Below are positions 53,940-60,614 of a stretch of DNA of 64,000 nt, piece by piece. The notes under the pieces were generated by a model. The model saw only the letters and a list, made by a program, of their open reading frames with translations. It ran no database searches and was not told the origin of the DNA. The translations under genes and the position numbers were made by a program. Source of the stretch: Nonlabens sp. GTDB lineage: Bacteria > Bacteroidota > Bacteroidia > Flavobacteriales > Flavobacteriaceae. The DNA lies in assembly GCF_018401815.1 (NCBI RefSeq), contig NZ_JAGYKG010000001.1, positions 894,388-958,387 of the forward strand, read 5' to 3'. Numbering within the stretch: position 1 is the stretch's first letter; each line of letters begins with the position of its first letter.

Positions 53940-54641
53940 ATGATCAATAGAACGGTAAAAGGTGTGGAAGAAGCACTGGAAGGCGTTAAAAGCGGTATGA
54001 CTTTGATGGTAGGTGGTTTTGGACTGTCTGGAATTCCTGAAAATAGTATTGCTCAACTGGTAAAAAATGGAGTGAGCAACCTGACGTGTATTTCAAATAA
54101 TGCAGGTGTAGATGGTTTTGGCTTAGGCTTACTACTTAAAGGAAAACAAATCAAGAAAATGATTTCTTCTTATGTAGGAGAAAATGACGAGTTTGAACGC
54201 CAGATGTTAAGCGGTGAGTTGGAAGTAGATTTGATCCCTCAAGGGACACTAGCCGAAAGATGTCGCGCAGCACAAGCCGGTATTCCAGCATTTTTTACAC
54301 CAGCAGGTTATGGTACTGAAGTAGCTGAAGGAAAGGAAGTCAGAGACTTTAACGGAAAGCCACATATTCTAGAACAAGCCTTCAAAGCAGATTTTGCCTT
54401 TGTAAAAGCATGGAAAGGAGACGAGGCTGGAAATTTAATTTTCAAAGGAACGGCTCGTAACTTTAATCCAGTAATGGCTGGTGCAGCGACTATCACTGTT
54501 GCTGAGGTAGAAGAACTGGTTCCTGCAGGGGAATTAGATCCCAATGAGATTCATATTCCAGGAATATTTGTAAAACGAATTTTTCAAGGAGAGAAGTATG
54601 AAAAGAGGATTGAGCAACTTACGGTGAGAAAACGAGAATAA
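53940..54641 (+). CDS. scoA: 3-oxoacid CoA-transferase subunit A
   Basis: This 233-residue alpha subunit of a succinyl-CoA:3-ketoacid CoA-transferase carries the GlyGlyPhe motif [13 protein letters not shown] and the SNNAG segment. It moves CoA between succinyl-CoA and acetoacetate when paired with the beta subunit encoded at 55111-55770. The usual direct neighbour order scoA-scoB is broken here by a 469-nt insert with its own gene. Whether both subunits are still made from one mRNA is open. Confidence 0.94.
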   Translation: MINRTVKGVEEALEGVKSGMTLMVGGFGLSGIPENSIAQLVKNGVSNLTCISNNAGVDGFGLGLLLKGKQIKKMISSYVGENDEFERQMLSGELEVDLIPQGTLAERCRAAQAGIPAFFTPAGYGTEVAEGKEVRDFNGKPHILEQAFKADFAFVKAWKGDEAGNLIFKGTARNFNPVMAGAATITVAEVEELVPAGELDPNEIHIPGIFVKRIFQGEKYEKRIEQLTVRKRE

Positions 54642-54693
54642 ATAATTTGCTGATGTGACAATTTGTTAATTTGATAATACTTAAAAATACAGT

Positions 54694-55056
54694 ATGAGAA
54701 ATATAAAGGATAATGCTATAGTTAGTCTGACTTTTAATTTTTCGCTACAAATTATTGATTTTGTCCAGCAACTAAAAAGTCAGAAAGATTGGGATTTAGC
54801 ATCGCAACTCTTCAGATCTGGAACGAGTATAGGGGCAAACGTCTGGGAAGCTCAAAACGCAGAAAGTTCCAAGGACTTTATACATAAATTTAAAATTGCT
54901 GCAAAGGAGAGCGACGAATCTGAATACTGGTTAGAATTGTGCAAAGCATCAAAACATTTACCAACCCCTGAAGAACAAATTTTTAAAGACAGAGCATCTA
55001 TATCAAAAGTCCTGTCTAAAATTATAGGAACCACAAAACGTAATAGGAATGGATAA
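54694..55056 (+). CDS. four helix bundle protein (23S rRNA intervening-sequence family)
   Basis: This 120-residue helical protein of the TIGR02436/S23 family has FRSGTSIGANVWEAQNAESSKDF and KESDESEYWLELC as signatures. Relatives occur in intervening sequences of 23S rRNA genes and scattered through Bacteroidota intergenic regions; the biochemical role is unknown. Length is normal. Codon use and flanks suggest it moved into the scoA-scoB gap. Confidence 0.88.
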   Translation: MRNIKDNAIVSLTFNFSLQIIDFVQQLKSQKDWDLASQLFRSGTSIGANVWEAQNAESSKDFIHKFKIAAKESDESEYWLELCKASKHLPTPEEQIFKDRASISKVLSKIIGTTKRNRNG

Positions 55057-55108
55057 TTTGATCATCAAATCATCATCAAATTATCTCATCATCAAATCAT
55101 CAAATTAA
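55057..55108. repeat. ATCATCAAAT repeat cluster right of the four-helix-bundle gene
   Basis: Four ATCATCAAAT copies, the last two overlapping, in 52 nt just upstream of scoB. Confidence 0.85.
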
Positions 55109-55110
55109 TC

Positions 55111-55770
55111 ATGTTAGACAAAGTAGGAATAGCAAAAAGAATCGCCCAAGAAGTAAAAGACGGGTATTATGTCAATTTAGGAATAGGAATACCAACCTTG
55201 GTAGCTAACTATGTTCCAGAAGGGATTGATGTAGAGTTCCAGTCAGAAAACGGTGTACTAGGAATGGGGCCTTTTCCCTTTGAGGGAGAAGAGGATCCAG
55301 ATGTGATCAATGCAGGTAAACAAACCATCACCACATTGCCAGGCGCCAGCTTTTTTGATAGTGCCATGAGTTTTGGGATGATAAGAGGACAACATGTTGA
55401 CCTTACTATTTTAGGAGCTATGGAAGTAGCTGAAAATGGCGATATAGCCAACTGGAAAATACCAGGTAAAATGGTAAAAGGAATGGGTGGTGCCATGGAT
55501 CTAGTAGCCAGTGCTGAGAACATTATCGTTGCAATGATGCATACCAATAGAGCAGGAGAATCTAAACTTTTAAAAAGATGTTCTTTGCCGTTAACTGGTG
55601 TGAATTGCATCAACAAAGTTGTCACCAACCTTGCTGTTCTAGAAGTAACTGAAAAAGGTTTTAAATTATTAGAACGCGCTCCAGGAGTTAGCGTAGAAGA
55701 AATTCAAAATGCTACAGAAGGAACTTTGATTATTGATGGAGCGATTCCTGAGATGAACATTTATGAATAA
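55111..55770 (+). CDS. scoB: 3-oxoacid CoA-transferase subunit B
   Basis: This 219-residue beta subunit has the catalytic glutamate region SENGVLGMGPFP and the GGAMDLVASAEN motif. It pairs with ScoA to move CoA between succinyl-CoA and acetoacetate, in ketone-body or fatty-acid metabolism. Its start is 5 nt after the right flank repeats of the inserted cassette, so its native upstream context has changed. Confidence 0.94.
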   Translation: MLDKVGIAKRIAQEVKDGYYVNLGIGIPTLVANYVPEGIDVEFQSENGVLGMGPFPFEGEEDPDVINAGKQTITTLPGASFFDSAMSFGMIRGQHVDLTILGAMEVAENGDIANWKIPGKMVKGMGGAMDLVASAENIIVAMMHTNRAGESKLLKRCSLPLTGVNCINKVVTNLAVLEVTEKGFKLLERAPGVSVEEIQNATEGTLIIDGAIPEMNIYE

Positions 55771-55791
55771 TTGCTTTGAGATCTTCTTCTC

Positions 55792-56835
55792 TTACACTTC
55801 ATCAAAATTCAAGACTAATTTAGGGCTAGTGGCATAGGCTTGGCAAGCTAAAGAAAAACCAGCAGCGACTTCTTTGTCGGTTAGTATCGCGTTTTTTGCC
55901 ATTAGTGCGGTTCCTTCTTGTATTTTACAAATGCAAGAGCTACAAATACCGCCTTGACAGCTATAAGGGGCGTCGATGTCGTTCTTGAGCATTACGTCCA
56001 GTAAGTTATCACTGCGTTTTACAGTAAGTTGATACTCTTCGTCATCGAGAATAACGGTGAGCTCGGTCAGGTGACTGTCTTCCGTAATCTCCATGTCATT
56101 TTCTTTGGTTGTAAAAAGCTCAAAATAGATGTGTTCTTTAGAAAGCACTTCTTTTTCTACCAGATTAGCTGTTGCCATAGCAATCATTTCTTCTGGTCCA
56201 CATAAGTAGGCTTTTGCAAAAACGAGATCACTTACCACTTGTTTTAAGAAAAAGTTGAGGTTAGATTTACTTACACGACCAAATAATGCCTCATCGCGTT
56301 CCTCTCGAGAAAAACAATAGTTAAGAAAAAATCGATCTGCATAGTGATCTTTAAGATCATTGAACTGCTCGTAATAAATGGTTTGCGCTACAGACTGATT
56401 TCCATAGATCAAGGCTACTTTGCTATCTGGTTCTTGAGTAAGAATATCGTTGATAATAGAGGTAATGGGAGTGATGCCACTACCTGCTGCAATCATTAAA
56501 TAATGCTGCGCGCTGTTCGCTTTTTTATGAATAAAAAGACCTTCAGGAGAGGCGACGTCTAGTTGGTCACCAGCGCGTAATGTCATGGCATAGTTAGAAA
56601 ACACTCCTTTTTCTACGGCTTTGATCACGACTTTTAGGTCTTTTTCATGTGGTGCGCTAGAAAGAGAATAGGCACGACGCACCTCATTTCCGTTTATCGT
56701 GGCTTTAAGAGTTAAGTATTGGCCAGCGGTATAGGTAAAGTCAGTTTTAAGGTTCTCAGGAATCTCAAATAGTATTTCTACCGCTTGAGAAGTGACTTTA
56801 GTAACTTGTTTTATAGTAAGTTTATGAAAAATCAT
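55792..56835 (-). CDS. ferredoxin-NADP reductase-like protein with 2Fe-2S domain (PaaE-like)
   Basis: This 347-residue protein has an FAD-binding N-terminal domain (RRAYSLSSAP), an NAD(P)-binding domain (IAAGSGITPITSII), and a C-terminal plant-type ferredoxin domain with CQGGICSSCICKI and a later cysteine (SLACQA). The arrangement matches the reductase of phenylacetyl-CoA epoxygenase and related oxygenase reductases. No paaABCD genes are nearby, so the partner is unknown. Convergent with scoB. Confidence 0.9.
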   Translation of the reverse strand: MIFHKLTIKQVTKVTSQAVEILFEIPENLKTDFTYTAGQYLTLKATINGNEVRRAYSLSSAPHEKDLKVVIKAVEKGVFSNYAMTLRAGDQLDVASPEGLFIHKKANSAQHYLMIAAGSGITPITSIINDILTQEPDSKVALIYGNQSVAQTIYYEQFNDLKDHYADRFFLNYCFSREERDEALFGRVSKSNLNFFLKQVVSDLVFAKAYLCGPEEMIAMATANLVEKEVLSKEHIYFELFTTKENDMEITEDSHLTELTVILDDEEYQLTVKRSDNLLDVMLKNDIDAPYSCQGGICSSCICKIQEGTALMAKNAILTDKEVAAGFSLACQAYATSPKLVLNFDEV

Positions 56836-56853
56836 GACGTGTTTTTAAAGTTG

Positions 56854-56861
56854 CAAAAGTA
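56854..56861 (-). promoter_or_regulatory. -7 box for the flavin reductase gene
   Basis: TACTTTTG on the minus strand, 18 nt before the ATG. Confidence 0.5.
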
Positions 56862-56926
56862 ATAAAGGAAAATCGAGCTGTAACATTTTTATAATATTTG
56901 TAACTAACACGTCAAATTCATTGACC

Positions 56927-58411
56927 ATGATCCAACAATTTATCCATCTAGAATGGAAAAGCTTTATTAGAAGTGCAGCATTTAAACAAAATCTTGCAAT
57001 TAAGATTTTGATGGGCTTTGGGGCTTTGTATTTTATTGCAATTTTTGGATTCCTAGGTGCAGGTAGTTATTTCATTATAGAAGAGTTTATTGAAGAGGGG
57101 AAAATCGACGCAGGCAATCCTTTTCAAGTCATTAATCAGTTTTTAATCTATTGGATTTTTGCAGATATCGCTTATCGTTATATGCTTCAAAAAATGCCAG
57201 TGGCCAATATAAAACCGCTGCTATACCTGCCTTTTAAGAAAGGAAAAATAGTCAACTATGCCTTAGGCAAAACAGTGGTATCCTTTTTCAATTTCTTACC
57301 TGCGTTTTTCTTTATTCCGTTTAGTGTGGTCTTAATAATTGAAGGCTACAGTATTACCGGGGTTATCAGCTGGCACCTCGCCATGTTGTTGATCACTCTA
57401 GCGACTAATTTCCTCAACGTTTTTATGAATAACATCGATAAAGTTTTTTATCCAGTTGTTGCGGTAATGGCAGCTCTAGCCTTGTCTCAGTTCTATGGCA
57501 TATTTGATATTACCCTATATACAGGTCCGGTATTTATGTTCTTTTATGAAAACGCATGGGCATTTATAATTCCGCTATTGCTTTTGATAGGTGCAGCATA
57601 TTACGCATATCATTATTTTGAAAAGCAGTTGTATTTAGATGAAGGATTAAAAGCTGCAGCTCAAGAAGCGAGTACAGAGGATTTAAGTTTTCTGGATCGT
57701 TTTGGCAAACTGTCTACTTATTTAAAGAATGATATCAAATTGATCAAACGCAATAAACGCGCAAAAATGACCTTTTTTATGGGATTCTTTTTTGTGCTTT
57801 ACGGCTTGTTTTTTATGCAAGACGTGTATGCTGATATCAATGGGATGAAGGTTTTTGCAGGTTTGTTTTGTACCGGCGGATTTCTATTCAGTTTTGGTGG
57901 TCTGGTTCCTAGTTGGGACAGTAGCTATTACAAATTAATGATGGCACAAAACATACCTTACCGGGAGTTTTTGTTGAGTAAATGGTGGCTTATGGTGGCC
58001 GCTACGGTAATCAGCACACTATTGTGCTCGTTTTACATCTATTTTGGATGGGACTGGTGGTTTGGAATATTGGCGGGAGCTGTTTACAACATCGGTTTTA
58101 ATAGTTCTGTGGTTTTATGGGGTGGCGCTTTTGTAAAAACACCTATTGATTTAATGACGACTAAAAAAGCTTTTGGCGATTCCAAGGCTTTTAATGCAAA
58201 AACACTACTCTTACTTCTTCCTAAATTGGTCTTACCAGTAGTTATTTATTATGCCTTTGCACTGACCATCAACGAGACTGCTGGGTTTATTGCGATTGCG
58301 GCAACCGGAGTTTTAGGATTGCTTTTTAGGAATAAAATTTTCGATCTGATTGAAGATATTTATAAAAATGAGAAGTACGACACTATAGCAGCTTATGCAC
58401 AAAAGGACTAA
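56927..58411 (+). CDS. DUF5687 family ABC-type membrane protein
   Basis: This 494-residue protein has about ten to twelve hydrophobic segments in two halves joined by a cytoplasmic loop (near residues 240-290). It belongs to DUF5687, usually the membrane partner of an adjacent ATPase. A TTG two codons upstream is in frame, but the ATG at 56927 is preferred. It forms a transporter module with the ATPase gene at 58486, 74 nt downstream; the cargo is unknown. Confidence 0.85.
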   Translation: MIQQFIHLEWKSFIRSAAFKQNLAIKILMGFGALYFIAIFGFLGAGSYFIIEEFIEEGKIDAGNPFQVINQFLIYWIFADIAYRYMLQKMPVANIKPLLYLPFKKGKIVNYALGKTVVSFFNFLPAFFFIPFSVVLIIEGYSITGVISWHLAMLLITLATNFLNVFMNNIDKVFYPVVAVMAALALSQFYGIFDITLYTGPVFMFFYENAWAFIIPLLLLIGAAYYAYHYFEKQLYLDEGLKAAAQEASTEDLSFLDRFGKLSTYLKNDIKLIKRNKRAKMTFFMGFFFVLYGLFFMQDVYADINGMKVFAGLFCTGGFLFSFGGLVPSWDSSYYKLMMAQNIPYREFLLSKWWLMVAATVISTLLCSFYIYFGWDWWFGILAGAVYNIGFNSSVVLWGGAFVKTPIDLMTTKKAFGDSKAFNAKTLLLLLPKLVLPVVIYYAFALTINETAGFIAIAATGVLGLLFRNKIFDLIEDIYKNEKYDTIAAYAQKD

Positions 58412-58437
58412 GCGGAGCACGTGGATTATATGAATTA

Positions 58438-58453
58438 CGCTTTCGCGAAAGCG
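58438..58453. repeat. iterated palindrome copy 15, intergenic
   Basis: Perfect CGCTTTCGCGAAAGCG between the DUF5687 and ABC ATPase genes. Confidence 0.95.
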
Positions 58454-58485
58454 AAATTAAAACCAACAACTAACACTATATCATT

Positions 58486-59226
58486 ATGATTACTATAAAT
58501 AAGCTTTCAAAACAATACAATGGGACGAGCGTACTAGACATAGAACATCTTGAAATCCCTAAAGGTCAGGCCATAGGATTAGTAGGAAACAACGGTGCTG
58601 GAAAAACCACTCTGTTTTCCCTGTTACTAGATTTGATTCAGCCCTCTACAGGTCATATCGTTTCAAGCGATGTGAGAATAGATCAAAGTGAAGACTGGAA
58701 ACCTTTTACAAGTGCTTTTATAGATGAGAGCTTTTTAATAGGCTACCTCACACCAGAAGAATATTTCTATTTCATCGGAGAATTGCGGGGCCAAAACAAA
58801 GCAGCTATTGATGCTCTTATCGCTAGCTACAGTGATTTCTTTAACGGTGAAGCGGTAGGACAAAAAAAATACTTGCGTGACCTTTCTAAAGGAAACCAGA
58901 AAAAAGTAGGAATTATAGCCGCGTTAATAGGTAACCCACGAGTAGTTATTCTTGATGAACCCTTTGCAAACCTTGACCCTTCTACCCAAATCAGATTAAA
59001 GAAAATCATTAAAGAACTCGCCAACGATCCTGAGGTGACTGTATTGGTTTCAAGTCATGATTTGATTCATGTGACAGAGGTTGCTCAACGGGTGGTGCTT
59101 TTAGAAAAAGGGAAAGTGGTAAAAGATATTGAAAAGAGCAGCGCTACGTTTAAAGAGTTAGAAGATTATTTTATTGGTATCTCAGAAAGTCATGCGCCAG
59201 TGGCAGCAATCTTAGAAGAAGAATAG
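58486..59226 (+). CDS. ABC transporter ATP-binding protein
   Basis: This 246-residue ATPase has Walker A GNNGAGKTT, a signature in LSKGNQKKVGI, Walker B VVILDEPFANLDP, and the H-loop SSHDL. The degenerate signature is common in exporter ATPases of this type. It should power the DUF5687 permease in the inner membrane. It is followed after 2 nt by the first of two tandem small membrane proteins, which are probably part of the same operon. Confidence 0.92.
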   Translation: MITINKLSKQYNGTSVLDIEHLEIPKGQAIGLVGNNGAGKTTLFSLLLDLIQPSTGHIVSSDVRIDQSEDWKPFTSAFIDESFLIGYLTPEEYFYFIGELRGQNKAAIDALIASYSDFFNGEAVGQKKYLRDLSKGNQKKVGIIAALIGNPRVVILDEPFANLDPSTQIRLKKIIKELANDPEVTVLVSSHDLIHVTEVAQRVVLLEKGKVVKDIEKSSATFKELEDYFIGISESHAPVAAILEEE

Positions 59227-59228
59227 TT

Positions 59229-59459
59229 ATGAATCCTAGATATAAAATGTTAGGCATTCATGTGATTATTTTCTTAACAGCTTTTTTACTAGCGCGATTT
59301 ATAATGATGCAGTTGGTTATGGAGGCTTCTCTTTGGACTACTATCGTCCCTTTGACCTGTGCGTGGTTGATTGCTCCTAGACCTCATGTAGTACAAATGC
59401 AATCTGGCAAGGAATACGGTTTGAAATCAATTTTCAGCAAGAAGGTATTTAAGGTCTAA
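59229..59459 (+). CDS. small membrane protein, tandem paralogue 1
   Basis: This 76-residue protein has two hydrophobic segments (about residues 8-30 and 37-48) and the C-terminal motif KEYGLKSIFSKK. It starts 2 nt after the ATPase stop. No known family. The next gene encodes a clear paralogue with the same layout and tail (REYGLKSIFLKT), so both are probably real. Confidence 0.78.
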   Translation: MNPRYKMLGIHVIIFLTAFLLARFIMMQLVMEASLWTTIVPLTCAWLIAPRPHVVQMQSGKEYGLKSIFSKKVFKV

Positions 59460-59488
59460 TGATATACCTTTAGAAAAAATTAATTGCC

Positions 59489-59716
59489 ATGAGTCCTAAA
59501 ATTAGAGTTTTCCTTATTTACGGAGTTTGTTTTACTGCGTTATTCTTAATTACTAGATTCATACTACTTCAATTTATCGAGCAAGGAGTTTGGACAACTT
59601 TTGTGCCTATAGGAATTGCTATGGTATGTTCTCCAAAACCTCATATAGAAGAAACCGAAAAGGGAAGAGAATACGGTTTAAAATCTATATTTTTAAAAAC
59701 CCCTTTTAAGTTGTAA
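59489..59716 (+). CDS. small membrane protein, tandem paralogue 2
   Basis: This 75-residue protein shares length, the hydrophobic pattern, a W-T-T segment near the middle, a [S/A]PxPH motif and the EYGLKSIF tail with its upstream neighbour. The shared features mean a tandem duplication, now diverged in the N-terminal helix. It may be an accessory of the DUF5687-ATPase exporter; this is inference from operon position. Confidence 0.78.
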   Translation: MSPKIRVFLIYGVCFTALFLITRFILLQFIEQGVWTTFVPIGIAMVCSPKPHIEETEKGREYGLKSIFLKTPFKL

Positions 59717-59752
59717 ATAATGAATCACGGTGACGCCATGCAGTTCATTATT
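59716..59752 (+). terminator. possible terminator after the exporter operon
   Basis: A 9-bp stem AATAATGAA/TTCATTATT with a 19-nt loop, followed by CTTTTA. Confidence 0.45.
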
Positions 59753-60614
59753 CTTTTATAAGGGCACCGTTTGGGAGATATGTTTTTTGACCAGTGTTGT
59801 ACAGCCTTTTTATTTGTATAGGGTTAACCCTATGGGTTGTTGAGTACAGCACACTTGCTCTCTAATTCAATGGGAACACACCTGATGTGTTTTTTATCGT
59901 AAGAGCGTTATTTATTTTTAAATAAAAAACATAAAGAGCTTCTGTTCTCTTTTTATTAAGTTGTGGGGTTGTTTTCTTTTTAAAGGGAATGTGCCTTTTA
60001 ATAAGGTTTCTAGCATTTTATTTTTTGATTCGGCGGCCCTTTTTCACTATCCTTAAACGAGACACCTCTGGGGGATAAATATGTTTGTAGAACTTTCTTT
60101 TTCTATTTAAGATTGCTATTTTGATGGGGAAATTAAAATTTAATGCCCGAGCATATATAGTATTAGCCCATATTTGGGTGGGATCATATTACAAAGCCAG
60201 AGCATCTATTTTTCAAGAAATTTAGAAATATAGTTCAGTTTAAAAGGCCGTTCCCTACTTCACCTTTATGCTCTTGTAAAGAACGGAAGGTTTTTCAGAT
60301 AGTTACTAGTAATTTCTTATGGGATGAATAATAGTACAATGTCAATCAGCATGTGGGGATCACTAAAACACAAAGAATATTTTTAATAGGCAATAAAACG
60401 AAAGATGTGCCGAGAACTTTACTTACGAGAAGCTCAGAAGGAGGCCCTTGTATTTTAAATAAAGCTTTAAACAACGTTCTTCAATCAAAATGTGTATAAA
60501 TTTACCATCTTCGGGTTGTAAACTTCATCGGCAGTAAAAAATCCTTATTTTTACGATCTTTTACAATATCAACACGGTATTTGGAGTTATTGAAATTCGT
60601 TTAAAACCTATTTT
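59753..60614. other. long non-coding gap before sprE
   Basis: About 860 nt without a convincing gene. It contains a perfect 16-nt palindrome ATAGGGTTAACCCTAT (59818-59833). That palindrome sits inside an outer imperfect inverted repeat (GTGTTGTAC ... GTACAGCAC). A small hairpin AACACA-CCTGA-TGTGTT with a T-run (59875-59896) looks like a terminator. A 33-residue frame at 60124-60225 is too weak to call. Upstream of sprE no exact TAnnTTTG box is visible. Confidence 0.5.
59875..59896 (+). terminator. small hairpin terminator candidate
   Basis: A 6-bp stem with a 5-nt loop, followed directly by T6. Confidence 0.5.

Larger units (their letters stand above)
54642..55110. mobile_element. four-helix-bundle gene cassette inserted between scoA and scoB
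   Basis: The 469 nt between scoA and scoB hold a TIGR02436-type gene. On the left it is flanked by repeats of the word AATTTG (54644, 54660 and 54668, ending TTTGATAAT). On the right are four ATCATCAAAT copies (55061, 55072, 55088 and 55096), partly the inverse of the left words. No transposase is present. Treating it as a mobile cassette is inference from the flanks and the disrupted gene pair. Confidence 0.5.

Noticed and set aside
60124..60225. 33-residue frame starting MGKLKFNARAY in the gap before sprE
   Set aside because: Too short, no promoter or family likeness, and expected by chance in an 860-nt gap.
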